Shown piece by piece: positions 7,818 to 15,931 of a DNA stretch of 64,000 nt. The notes beneath the pieces were generated by a model that did no database searches, was not told where the DNA came from, and saw nothing but the letters and a program-made list of their open reading frames with translations. This stretch comes from Streptococcus infantis. GTDB taxonomy: Bacteria; Bacillota; Bacilli; Lactobacillales; Streptococcaceae. The position numbers were made by a program, and so were the translations under genes. The DNA is taken from contig NZ_JAHZPZ010000001.1 of the NCBI RefSeq assembly GCF_019929665.1, forward strand, positions 496,001-560,000, written 5' to 3'. Numbering within the stretch: the first letter of the stretch is position 1; each line of letters starts with the position of its first letter.

Positions 7818-8792
7818 TCAGTAGTTACCATTCGCAAATGTAGCTAAATCTAACGCAGTAGTCGAATTTGCAAAACCTATGATATTAGAATTCAAATCAG
7901 CTTTATAAACATTAGAATCTTTGCAAATTGTAGCAATATTACTCCTAATAGGCTTCCACCTATACTTTTTATTTATTTCATTTACTAAAGTTATTGTAAT
8001 CAAAATTATAGTGGCGACTTTATGAACTACTATTTTGTTGCCATTGCTATCTGTCGTAGTATATAAAAATTTATCTTTCCATTTATTACGTATTAAGGGC
8101 TTTGTTTGCAAATTGATATCAATGATGTTGGCATTGTGAGCGCAAACATTCCTAGCAAAGTTTAAACATTTAAGCCATGATAACAACTCTTTGAATGAAC
8201 AGTTATAAAATTTTGCTAATTCATTTTGATTTTTGGTACTCATTATTTTTATTAAGTGAACTAGCTCACCAAACATTAAAACTTCAGTTGCAATCCAAAT
8301 TGTTGGAAATCCTTCAGAATTCAAATTCCTTCTATCAGCTAGAACTGAGAGGGACGATTTTTTTACGGTTTTAAGTAAATCTTTTTTAAAATAAAACTGT
8401 TTCTTTTCTAGCTCAAATTTGTTGTAATCTTTTTTATTTGCCCATTTATCAAATTCTAAATACCCATAAGAGCCATATCTATTCCCTAAAATGAAAGAAA
8501 TATTTCTTTTTATTGATACTTCTATTTTTTCAATGGCATGAAGAAGATGTATTCTTAAATTTTTGTCTTGATAATATCTTTTAACAATGTCTTCAAATGT
8601 AATGTTGGAATATTTCAACACAGGTACATTACCGTACATTGTTATACTTGAATAAGGTTTAGCGAAATCTTTAAGCCTATAATAACTAATGTGCTTAAGT
8701 TTCTCTAAGGCTTTATTTTTGTCTGTTATGAAAACACCTCTCCTATAAAAGAGATCAAGTTGGTCTTCAATTTTTAAAGATTTTGGTTCCAT
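7818..8792 (-). CDS. Abi_2 / AbiD-AbiF family abortive infection protein
   Basis: 324 residues. The N-terminal half carries the Abi_2 pattern: LKIEDQLDLFYRRGV, LKHISYYRLKDFAKPY near residue 32, and a helix with HAIEKIEVSIKRNIS near 85. FPTIWIATEVLMFGELV near 162 and the HEPN RNase motif R214-x4-H219 (ARNVCAHN) follow. The ATG at 8792 follows CGGGAG; an in-frame ATG at 8825 is rejected because it lies inside the hairpin of an upstream terminator. Members of this family stop phage growth by suicide-like RNA damage, and some are controlled by a neighbouring non-coding RNA, which is present here at 8809-8870. The base composition is lower in GC than nearby core genes, consistent with transfer. 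Confidence 0.85.
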   Translation of the reverse strand: MEPKSLKIEDQLDLFYRRGVFITDKNKALEKLKHISYYRLKDFAKPYSSITMYGNVPVLKYSNITFEDIVKRYYQDKNLRIHLLHAIEKIEVSIKRNISFILGNRYGSYGYLEFDKWANKKDYNKFELEKKQFYFKKDLLKTVKKSSLSVLADRRNLNSEGFPTIWIATEVLMFGELVHLIKIMSTKNQNELAKFYNCSFKELLSWLKCLNFARNVCAHNANIIDINLQTKPLIRNKWKDKFLYTTTDSNGNKIVVHKVATIILITITLVNEINKKYRWKPIRSNIATICKDSNVYKADLNSNIIGFANSTTALDLATFANGNY

Positions 8793-8808
8793 ATATGCTC
8801 CCGAGAGT

Positions 8809-8870
8809 AAAATAAAAGCCCTCATGTCAGAACGTGTCTGCCTTTACGGAATGAGGGGATTGTCTTCATA
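8809..8870 (-). ncRNA. Candidate AbiF-type small RNA upstream of the Abi gene
   Basis: On the minus strand a promoter (8876-8904) is followed by about 60 bases that end in a hairpin, CCCTCAT...ATGAGGG (8819-8857), and then CTTTTATTTT. Inside the outer stem is a conserved-looking core (CCGTAAAGGC, ACACGTTCTGACATGAGGG). This matches my recollection of the abiF RNA motif found next to Abi_2 genes. It would be a free small RNA, with some read-through making the Abi message. Confidence 0.72.
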
Positions 8871-8875
8871 AGTCT

Positions 8876-8904
8876 ATTCTACTACACCCAATGATAATTG
8901 TCAA
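8876..8904 (-). promoter_or_regulatory. Promoter of the upstream Abi small RNA
   Basis: Minus strand TTGACA (8899-8904), 17 bases, TAGAAT (8876-8881). A perfect -35 box and near-consensus -10 box; the predicted start is near 8869. Confidence 0.78.
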
Positions 8905-9056
8905 ATTACTACTTGTAACACAATATGTAGTGATTTTCAATGATAACTTGAAGTTTATAAATAAAAAAATCAATATCTTGTGTCTTGGCTGAATCTTTGT
9001 TAAAAAAATTTTTAAATTTTTTGAACTTTTTTTCTATCAAATACCCATCTTATACT

Positions 9057-9329
9057 TTAATTTATTTTATCATCCCATAATTTAGCAGCATCTGGAAAAA
9101 TGAAATCATGAGTCTTGAAATACTCTTCTCTTACCACATTTACCCACTTATTTATCATGTTTGTTGCAACTAGAGCATCACCAGATGGATACACGGTTAA
9201 AAGCAAACTTGTAAGTTGTGCTAAAGTAATTGCGAAGTGTTCACCTGGAGTAGTTAATCCATAATCAGTATGCCCAACAGTTCGAATATGTCGTATTTTT
9301 TTGATAAATATAAAATCCAGCGTTCCATT
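9057..9329 (-). pseudogene. C-terminal fragment of a DUF5677-like protein
   Basis: The minus strand has 90 open codons with no plausible start, preceded by a stop. They contain VGHTDYGLTTPGEH, AQLTSLLLTVYPSGDALVA and NKWVNVVREEYFKTHD, and end LWDDKIN. This resembles the C-terminal part of DUF5677 proteins. The matching upstream part is at 10936-11190, on the same strand, so a 1.67 kb insertion holding the second Abi gene separates the two pieces. The first part of the open frame (right of about 9277) belongs to the inserted DNA. Confidence 0.6.
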
Positions 9330-9536
9330 TTAATCTTATTAATTTTCATACCTTACAAAGCAACGACCTTATTTTTACTAGTTCGATTTTTGAAATTTTT
9401 CACAATAAATAAACTCTGAATTATTTTATCCTGTTTCGGTTTGTTATATGTGATATAATATAGATAGAGAGAATGCTGATTTATGAAGCACCTTTCAGGA
9501 AATGTAAAATATGTTAAGGAAAAATAATATCCAAAA

Positions 9537-10772
9537 ATGAAAAATAAGCTTTTTAAAGACATTCCTGATCAAAGAAAAATTCAATCCCAAAGAGGACTTA
9601 AACGCATCAATGAGTCAATATTTGATGAGTATATAAAACAGAATAATTATTTTAATGCTATTAATGGTTTTGAAACACTTTTTTTGAGTGATAAAAAATC
9701 TAAAATTTACCATAAAAATATTTCTTTTAATGATTTTAGACGAGTGTATAATCTAGATAAGCAAATTTCTAAGGAATTATATAAGCAACTAGCTTTAGTT
9801 GAATTAGCACTTAGTTCTAGTATTTCTTATCATTTAAGTAAGTCTTATTTTGGTAATTTTGGTACAATTACTTCAAATTTAAACACTTTCTACCTTGATA
9901 TTAGTCATTATTCTATTCCTAATCAAAATTCTGGTCCAGCTCATTTAATTAATTATTTTTATAACTATGATATTCAAAAAAATGAAGTATATAATAGCCA
10001 TAAATTTTTTAAAAAATATGTCCAGAAAGACGTTTTTGCGTTTAATGTCTATTTCACTGGTACTTGTACTTATCATAATAAATTAGGTAATCAGAAATTA
10101 TTTTTTGATGGAGAATTTAGAGGAAAATTTGGAGGTATCGAAAAAAACAGATTCAAAGGAAAATTTGTAGTTGATTCAGCACAGTCTTCAGCTTTGCAAA
10201 ACTTGTCTAATAATCAACAATTAACAAATTTTAGAATGAAAGAATGCACTGGAGACTTTATTAGTTTAAGTTACAGCGATTACTGCAAATTTAAGTACCC
10301 ATATGTAGCAAAATATGAATATCCACCTATATGGGTAGTTATTAACACTTTGATGCTAAATGATTTGATTGTACTATTTTTAGGTCTAGACTTTACTATT
10401 CAAAATAATATTATGAAAGATTTAGGTTTTGTAGGGAGTCCATCTTCTAAGAAAGAAGAGTTTATAAATTATCTTGAAATAATGAGAGAAGCTAGAAATT
10501 GTGTTGCACACTATGGTCTAATTTCTCGAATTCGAACTCCTGAAAATTTGATTCTAAATACTAATTTAGTTCGTCGCCTAAAACTGAATCCTAAAATTAA
10601 TAATTCTAATGATTTAAAGAAAATTGCTTTATTTGATATATTGAAAGTACTAAACGAGGTTACCTTATTCGATGTTAGAAGAATCAGAAAAATACTTTTA
10701 ATATATTTTTTGAAAAATATTATTCAGTTAAAATGGAAAATTAACAAAAATTTTCTAAAAAGAGTGAAATAA
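9537..10772 (+). CDS. Abi family HEPN protein with a beta-rich insertion
   Basis: 411 residues, longer than typical Abi_2 proteins. The N-terminal half has the family's helical pattern (FLSDKKSKIY, FRRVYNLDKQISKELYKQLA, VELALSSSISYHL). The C-terminal half has PPIWVVINTLMLNDLIVLF near residue 263 and the HEPN motif R320-x4-H325 (ARNCVAHYG). Between about residues 165 and 250 lies an insertion of short beta-like repeats (VYFTGTCTYH, FFDGEFRGKFGG, RFKGKFVVDS, ECTGDFISLS) not seen in the first Abi protein. The composition is very AT-rich. It lies on the plus strand inside a disrupted gene and is followed by a candidate small RNA. The family call is good; its target is unknown. Confidence 0.75.
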   Translation: MKNKLFKDIPDQRKIQSQRGLKRINESIFDEYIKQNNYFNAINGFETLFLSDKKSKIYHKNISFNDFRRVYNLDKQISKELYKQLALVELALSSSISYHLSKSYFGNFGTITSNLNTFYLDISHYSIPNQNSGPAHLINYFYNYDIQKNEVYNSHKFFKKYVQKDVFAFNVYFTGTCTYHNKLGNQKLFFDGEFRGKFGGIEKNRFKGKFVVDSAQSSALQNLSNNQQLTNFRMKECTGDFISLSYSDYCKFKYPYVAKYEYPPIWVVINTLMLNDLIVLFLGLDFTIQNNIMKDLGFVGSPSSKKEEFINYLEIMREARNCVAHYGLISRIRTPENLILNTNLVRRLKLNPKINNSNDLKKIALFDILKVLNEVTLFDVRRIRKILLIYFLKNIIQLKWKINKNFLKRVK

Positions 10773-10777
10773 AAGTG

Positions 10778-10806
10778 TTGACAATATTATACGATACTGA
10801 TATAAT
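10778..10806 (+). promoter_or_regulatory. Consensus promoter of the second Abi small RNA
   Basis: TTGACA (10778-10783), exactly 17 bases, TATAAT (10801-10806): a perfect sigma-A consensus, only 5 bases past the Abi stop codon. The predicted start is near 10812. Confidence 0.9.
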
Positions 10807-10811
10807 GTTCA

Positions 10812-10892
10812 CATAATTGAATTGCCGAGACGGCGTGAGTGCCTTAATGATGGGTACTCTAAATGAAGCTCCAAGTTTATTGGAGCTTTTTT
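10812..10892 (+). ncRNA. Candidate small RNA downstream of the second Abi gene
   Basis: About 80 bases run from the consensus promoter to a strong intrinsic terminator (AGCTCCAA-GTTTA-TTGGAGCT then six T, 10867-10892). The body holds GCCG-AGA-CGGC (about 10823-10833), then GTGAGTGCC which can pair with GGGTACTC. No open frame or ribosome site fits. It sits next to an Abi HEPN gene as in RNA-controlled AbiF-type systems, but downstream rather than upstream, and its sequence differs from the RNA of the first Abi gene. Confidence 0.7.
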
Positions 10893-10935
10893 ATATTCAA
10901 CCAGCGTATATACTGGGAGATCTGATTGAGGGCTG

Positions 10936-11190
10936 TTAATTATTATTAACTGCATTGCTTATTTCTTCACTTTGCATTGTCCCAAGTCTATTGAAAGTGC
11001 CTTGTGAAGAAGGATGAGTAACTTCATTAGCAAGTTGATATTGATATCGCCATAAATTTGATGGAAAATCAGCCTTGTTTTTTATATCATCAAATCGTAT
11101 AAATTTCTTTTTAGGATTAAATTCACCACATGCTCTAGCCCATTCATAACTTTCTTCTGAATTTCGAGAAGAGATATACGATTCTGCAAC
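10936..11190 (-). pseudogene. Central fragment of the DUF5677-like gene
   Basis: 85 open codons on the minus strand, bounded by TGA upstream (11191) and TAA (10936). Readable residues include SYISSRNSEESYEWARACG, FIRFDDIKNKADFPSNLWR, YQYQLANEVTHPSSQGTFNR and EEISNAV. It joins logically to VGHTDYG of the fragment at 9057-9329. The last codons (NNN-stop) lie across the junction with the inserted DNA. The N-terminal part is also missing, so the gene was already broken or has since decayed. Confidence 0.6.
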
Positions 11191-11283
11191 TCAAAAATAT
11201 ACTTTTGAAATTGATACAAAGAATAAAATAAACTAATCATTATGAACAATAAATAACCCTATTCAAAAGTACAAAATAAAAAT

Positions 11284-11311
11284 AAAGTACATTTTTTAAT
11301 CAATGTACTTT
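11284..11311. terminator. Stem-loop, possible terminator
   Basis: AAAGTACATT and AATGTACTTT pair perfectly across an 8-base T-rich loop. Short A/T-rich flanks on both sides. No adjacent intact gene, so its role is unclear. Confidence 0.4.
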
Positions 11312-11482
11312 ATGCTTCTATCCCAGTATTATCAAGACTTTAGACTATGTAAGGTCAATTGTTCATAAATTTTTAGTTTTCTATACAATTCTAAAAAACG
11401 TCTAGATTAGCTAAGTGAATTATAGATCATTAATTTATTGACTTAAAAAATTTCTAAAGCTTCTCCAGTTTATCAGAATAAA

Positions 11483-11522
11483 ATAAAAAGACTCGATACC
11501 ATTATTTAGGAATCGAGTTTTT
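11483..11522 (-). terminator. Terminator of the rbgA-rnhB-ClC operon
   Basis: On the minus strand ACTCGAT...ATCGAGT is followed by CTTTTTATTTT, about 90 bases past the ClC stop. Confidence 0.75.
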
Positions 11523-11579
11523 ATTCATATGATTCGGTCTATCATTTTAATTGCTAATTTTAGACCAACAATACATAAG

Positions 11580-11597
11580 ACATAACATAAGTTATGT
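11580..11597. repeat. Short palindrome (ACATAAC / GTTATGT) near the ClC stop
   Basis: Seven-base perfect arms around ATAA, 12 bases from the ClC stop. Third member of the small palindrome set. Confidence 0.45.
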
Positions 11598-11609
11598 AAA
11601 CAACTAATT

Positions 11610-13160
11610 CTACAACAATAAATCTTTCACTTTTCCAATTTCACTTTTTGGAATCACGAGATGAATCATATCACCTAGATACATCCTTGTAGATCCATTA
11701 ACTGTCTTACTTTTCCCATTATGTACTTGGGTTGTGATGAGTACGTTGTGTGGTAAATTGAGTTCATGTACCTGCTTACCAGCAATTTTATCTGAAACTG
11801 GAATTTCAATTAGGGTAATTTCTCCATCATCAGCTGCTGATTCAGGTAACATTTTCTCCAACATGGCTTCATAGACAGGGGCTCCTTTGAGCAGATCCAT
11901 AACAATATAAGCAACTAAGGTCACCATACCTAAAGGCATGAGATTACGGATATCACCGACCATCTCAGTCACAAGAATCATAGCTGTCAAAGGTGCTTTT
12001 GAGATAGCACCAAAATACCCACTCATTCCAAGAATCACAAAGATAGGAAATTGCTGCTGGCTAACAAGGCCAAGATTGACACAAATAACACCGACCAGAG
12101 CTCCAAGTAAGGATCCTAAAGCTAAAATAGGTAGGAAAATTCCACCTGGTAGTCCACTTCCATAACTGATCATGCTCCAGATAAAGCGAATGATGAAGTA
12201 AATTAAGAGAATTTTAAAACTAAAATCTTGTTCTGTTAAGGATAATACGATTTGATTTCCCCCACCAAGTATCTGTGGTAGGAAGATTCCTACTGGAATG
12301 ATAAGAAGAAAAGCTAGAATAGGATAATAGGCCTTATCTAGATGAATTTTTTGACCAACCCAATCATATACTTTCCCGACATTCAGAACGGCTTTCTCAT
12401 ATAGATATCCAGAAACTCCAAGAAAAATCCCCATAACCAGATAAATCCAATATTGACTAAGACTCATTTGAGGAATATTATCAGGCATATCAAGCACAGG
12501 TGTTAAGCCAAAGATGAGAAGGGAAACAAAGTTTGCTACTAGACTAGCAGCTAAGGTAGAAACCCAGAAGAATCGTGAAAAATGGTGATAGACTTCTTCT
12601 ACTACAAATAATAACCCCGCAATCGGTGCATTAAAGGCTGCAGCAAGTCCAGCCGCAGCTCCACTAGCAATCAAAGAACGCTCCTCAACAGGGCTAGACT
12701 TGAGCCATTTAGCAATTCCTTTTCCTCCAGCGGCACCTAGCTGAATACTGGGACCTTCACGACCGAGCATGAGCCCACTCGCAATGGCCAAAATACCTAG
12801 AATGTATTTCTTCCAGAGGATACTCCACCAATTGAGAGACATGAGACCTTTTAACTCCGCTTCAACTTGAGGAATACCAGAACCTTTGATATCTTTTTCT
12901 GAACGTGTTAATTTGGCACTAAGTAAGCAAATGAGGATATAAAACAATAAAATGATCAATAGATTCCGTATCAGATTCTCTTGGTCATGATAAAATCCTT
13001 GAACGATATGAAAGCCTTTTTCGATCAAAAATCGAAATGATCCTACAATAATTCCTACGACTAATCCGACAATAATACCTCGCCCAACTTGAGCTAAGAT
13101 CGTACTGGACGCGAAAGCAAATTCTTTCTTGGAACTTAGTATTTCCGACTGTTCCTCCAT
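11610..13160 (-). CDS. ClC-type chloride channel/antiporter with TrkA-C domain
   Basis: 516-residue integral membrane protein of the ClC family, moving chloride, often against protons. The three selectivity loops are visible: GSGIPQVE near residue 92, GREGPSIQLGAAGG near 130 and SGLPGGIFLP near 340. The last ~70 residues form a cytoplasmic TrkA-C/RCK-C regulatory domain (IAGKQVHELNLPHNVLI). Start after AAAGGAGAGAATT. It is the last gene of rbgA-rnhB-ClC, 15 bases from rnhB, with a terminator beyond. Often labelled eriC or clcB in streptococci; I leave the symbol open. Confidence 0.92.
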   Translation of the reverse strand: MEEQSEILSSKKEFAFASSTILAQVGRGIIVGLVVGIIVGSFRFLIEKGFHIVQGFYHDQENLIRNLLIILLFYILICLLSAKLTRSEKDIKGSGIPQVEAELKGLMSLNWWSILWKKYILGILAIASGLMLGREGPSIQLGAAGGKGIAKWLKSSPVEERSLIASGAAAGLAAAFNAPIAGLLFVVEEVYHHFSRFFWVSTLAASLVANFVSLLIFGLTPVLDMPDNIPQMSLSQYWIYLVMGIFLGVSGYLYEKAVLNVGKVYDWVGQKIHLDKAYYPILAFLLIIPVGIFLPQILGGGNQIVLSLTEQDFSFKILLIYFIIRFIWSMISYGSGLPGGIFLPILALGSLLGALVGVICVNLGLVSQQQFPIFVILGMSGYFGAISKAPLTAMILVTEMVGDIRNLMPLGMVTLVAYIVMDLLKGAPVYEAMLEKMLPESAADDGEITLIEIPVSDKIAGKQVHELNLPHNVLITTQVHNGKSKTVNGSTRMYLGDMIHLVIPKSEIGKVKDLLL

Positions 13161-13175
13161 AATTCTCTCCTTTAA

Positions 13176-13955
13176 TTATCTTTTACTAGTTTCTGAAATG
13201 GTCGTTTTAATCGGTTCAAAACTGGTGCGATGAATAGGTGTGACACCGTGCTTTTCAATTCCTTCTAGATGCTTAGCAGTTCCATAGCCAGCATTTTGAG
13301 CAAAATCATAGCCTGGAAATTCTTCGTCATAGTTAGCCATGATCTTATCTCTGGTAACTTTAGCTATAATCGATGCTGCTGCAATAGATAAGGAGTTGGC
13401 ATCCCCTTTGATGATGGATGTCTGAGAAAGCGGCAAATCCAACTTCATAGCATCAATCAAGAGGTGCTCTGGTTGAGGTTCAAGTTGAGAGATAGCTTCC
13501 TTCATGGCTAGTTTCGTCGCTTCATAGATATTGACTTGGTCAATGACATGATTGTCCATAATCCCGATACCGATTGCTAGGGCATTCTCTTTGACAGCCT
13601 GATGAATCTCCTGGTGTTTTTTCTTAGGAATTTTTTTGCTGTCATTTAAACCTTTAATTTTACAATTTTGAGGTAAAATCACTGCAGCAGCCACCACTGG
13701 ACCAGCTAGCGGACCACGTCCAACCTCATCTACACCTGCAATTAGGTTTATCCCTTGAACGTAAAGTTCTTTTTCATATCGAAGCATAGATTCTAAGCGA
13801 AGATTTTCATCCATTTCCGCTTGGATGGCCTTTTTACGCTTTTCAATTTCCTTTTGTACACCTGAACGAGAATCTTTTTCAAATTCCTTAAATAAAGGGC
13901 TTTCAAAATCAGTTATCTTTGCTAATTCTTCTTTGATTTCTTTAATCGTTGCCAT
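13176..13955 (-). CDS. rnhB: Ribonuclease HII
   Basis: Cuts RNA in RNA-DNA hybrids and single ribonucleotides in DNA. 259 residues from the ATG at 13955. A longer start 3 codons upstream is possible, but the usual streptococcal protein begins [11 protein letters not shown]. The catalytic carboxylates are in [15 protein letters not shown] (about residue 76), LLIDAMKL and the later [13 protein letters not shown] region. The start lies inside the end of rbgA (14-base overlap), so translation is coupled. Confidence 0.95.
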   Translation of the reverse strand: MATIKEIKEELAKITDFESPLFKEFEKDSRSGVQKEIEKRKKAIQAEMDENLRLESMLRYEKELYVQGINLIAGVDEVGRGPLAGPVVAAAVILPQNCKIKGLNDSKKIPKKKHQEIHQAVKENALAIGIGIMDNHVIDQVNIYEATKLAMKEAISQLEPQPEHLLIDAMKLDLPLSQTSIIKGDANSLSIAAASIIAKVTRDKIMANYDEEFPGYDFAQNAGYGTAKHLEGIEKHGVTPIHRTSFEPIKTTISETSKR

Positions 13956-14793
13956 TGAGATCATCCAATGTATCTAATGTGTAATTACCCAGTTTTCCAT
14001 CACGAACTTCTTTGACAAAGAGATTGTAAAAACGATCGTAATCATCACGGAAACCAAGGATACGCGTCATGTCCATGATAATCTCTGGAGCCTCATCGTC
14101 CAGATTCATTTGTTTAAAACGTTCTTGAAGCTTTTCAGGATAATGGGTTTTAAAGTAATTGAGACCGAAAATCGTTACCTCATCCATTGGAAGTAACTGA
14201 TCCTTAATTGCTCCCGTAAGCGCGAGTTTGAGTGCAACAGTTTCATCTTCAAATTTTGGCCAGAGAATCCCTGGAGTATCCAAAATTTCTAAATCCTTAT
14301 TGGTTTTAAGCCATTGCTGGCCTTTTGTCACACCAGGTTTATTACCAACTACAGCAATTTTCTTACCAGCTAAACGGTTCATCAGAGTAGATTTACCAGC
14401 GTTTGGAATCCCGATAATCATGGTGCGTAAGGTTTCAATTTGAATTCCACGTTCTTTTTGACGAGCAATCTTATCTGTCATGAGTTTCTTAGCAGCATCC
14501 GTTACTACTTTTACTGTTATTTGTTCCTTAGAGTTGATAGCAAGTGTCTGAATACCTTGTGATTCAAAGTGCTGACGCCACTCTTTTGTTAAAGCTGGGT
14601 CCGCAAGGTCTGCCTTGTTTAGAATCAATAGTCTTGGCTTATCTCCGATGATTTTAGTCAGCATCGGATTTTGACTAGACAAGGGCAAACGTGCATCTAC
14701 TAAAACTGTCACAAAATCAACAAATTTTAAATTTTCCTGGACCTGACGTCGTGCTTTGGACATATGCCCAGGAAACCATTGAATAGTTGCCAT
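13942..14793 (-). CDS. rbgA: Ribosome biogenesis GTPase RbgA (YlqF)
   Basis: Circularly permuted GTPase needed for late maturation of the 50S subunit. 283 residues. Motifs come in permuted order: G4 LNKADLAD near residue 59, then G1 [12 protein letters not shown] near 127, then G3 DTPGILWP near 174; the C-terminal ANTAR-like helical domain follows. N-terminal [11 protein letters not shown] is typical. First gene of the rbgA-rnhB-ClC operon. Confidence 0.96.
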   Translation of the reverse strand: MATIQWFPGHMSKARRQVQENLKFVDFVTVLVDARLPLSSQNPMLTKIIGDKPRLLILNKADLADPALTKEWRQHFESQGIQTLAINSKEQITVKVVTDAAKKLMTDKIARQKERGIQIETLRTMIIGIPNAGKSTLMNRLAGKKIAVVGNKPGVTKGQQWLKTNKDLEILDTPGILWPKFEDETVALKLALTGAIKDQLLPMDEVTIFGLNYFKTHYPEKLQERFKQMNLDDEAPEIIMDMTRILGFRDDYDRFYNLFVKEVRDGKLGNYTLDTLDDLNGND

Positions 14794-14892
14794 TTTATTT
14801 CCTTTTCTTCATACAAACTTATTCTATAAAACATAGATGATTACTGACTATTTTACCATATTTTGGCTAATTTTGCAGATGAATGATGTCTT

Positions 14893-14915
14893 TAAAAAAG
14901 GGGAATCCCCCTTTA
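14893..14915 (-). terminator. Terminator after pta
   Basis: Minus strand AAAGGGGG-ATT-CCCCTTTTTT; strong GC stem with T-run, about 27 bases past the pta stop. Confidence 0.88.
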
Positions 14916-14941
14916 CCAAGAGGAAAAGAGGGATAAAATTC

Positions 14942-15916
14942 TTATTGATGAATCGCTTGTGCTGCAGTGATAAGAGTTAATTTGTAAACATCATCAGAGT
15001 TACATCCGCGAGAAAGGTCGTTTACAGGTTTGTTAAGTCCTTGCAAAACCGGTCCAACTGCAGCAAATCCACCAAGACGTTCAGCCATCTTGTAACCAAT
15101 GTTACCAGCTTCAATACCTGGGAAGATAAAGACATTAGCTTGTCCAGCTACATTACTTCCTGGTGCTTTAAGAGCTGCAGTTTCTGGAACAAAGGCAGCG
15201 TCAAACTGCAATTCGCCATCAATTTCAAGGTCTGGACGAAGCTCATGAGCGATTTTTGTTGCTTCAACAACCTTGTCAACACTTTCGCCAAAACCTGAGC
15301 CTTTAGTTGAATAGCTAAGCATAGCAATCTTAGGTTCAATACCAAACATTTTAGCAGTGATAGCAGAGTTAATAGCAATTTCAGCTAGAGCGTCAGCATC
15401 TGGGTTGATGTTGATAGCACAGTCACCAAACAAGTAACGTTCAGTGCCACGAACCATAAGGAAGGCACCTGATGTACGGCTCACATTAGGACGAGTCTTA
15501 ATGATTTGAAGAGCTGGACGAACTGTTGAAGCTGTAGAGTGAATAGCTCCTGAAACCATACCATCAACCAATCCCATATAAACTAACATCACACCAAAGT
15601 AGTTAACATCGTTGATGAGTACTTCTCTCGCTTCTTCTTCTGTCATTTTTCCTTTACGACGTTCAACAAGTGAAGCTACCATATCTTCAAATTGTGGGTA
15701 ATGTTCTGGATCGATGACTTCATAACCCTCTGTAATTCCTTCGATTTCGAGATAGATTTTAATCTTGTCAGGGTTTCCTAGGAGTACAGGGATAACTTCT
15801 GTTTCTTTAACCAAACGCTTCGTTGCTTGTAGGATACGTGGTTCTTCACCTTCAGGTAGAACGATGCGAGCATTTTTACCAACTAGGTTGGCTTTCAAAC
15901 TTTCAAAAACTTCCAT
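14942..15916 (-). CDS. pta: Phosphate acetyltransferase
   Basis: Converts acetyl-CoA and phosphate to acetyl phosphate and CoA, feeding acetate kinase and ATP formation. 324 residues, normal for single-domain Pta. Family features: VLPEGEEPRILQA near residue 20, SGAIHSTASTVRPALQ near 124, YSTKGSGFGESVDKV, and VFIFPGIEAGNIGYK near the C-terminus. Last gene of a leftward run relQ-nadK-rluD-type-pta, 15 bases after its neighbour. Confidence 0.96.
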   Translation of the reverse strand: MEVFESLKANLVGKNARIVLPEGEEPRILQATKRLVKETEVIPVLLGNPDKIKIYLEIEGITEGYEVIDPEHYPQFEDMVASLVERRKGKMTEEEAREVLINDVNYFGVMLVYMGLVDGMVSGAIHSTASTVRPALQIIKTRPNVSRTSGAFLMVRGTERYLFGDCAININPDADALAEIAINSAITAKMFGIEPKIAMLSYSTKGSGFGESVDKVVEATKIAHELRPDLEIDGELQFDAAFVPETAALKAPGSNVAGQANVFIFPGIEAGNIGYKMAERLGGFAAVGPVLQGLNKPVNDLSRGCNSDDVYKLTLITAAQAIHQ

Positions 15917-15931
15917 GAGTTTTGACTCCTT

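Larger units (their letters stand above)
11191..11609. other. Gap between the DUF5677 remnant and the ClC gene
   Basis: No gene seen. It contains a stem-loop at 11284-11311 (AAAGTACATT/AATGTACTTT), the terminator at 11483-11522 and the palindrome at 11580-11597. Confidence 0.6.

Noticed and set aside
8793..8825. Longer start of the first Abi gene at 8825
   Set aside because: The ATG lies in the 3' arm of the small-RNA terminator; the ATG at 8792 has its own ribosome site.
9353..9562. 69-residue minus-strand frame overlapping the second Abi start
   Set aside because: Low-complexity composition, no ribosome site, overlaps the Abi start and the DUF5677 junction region.
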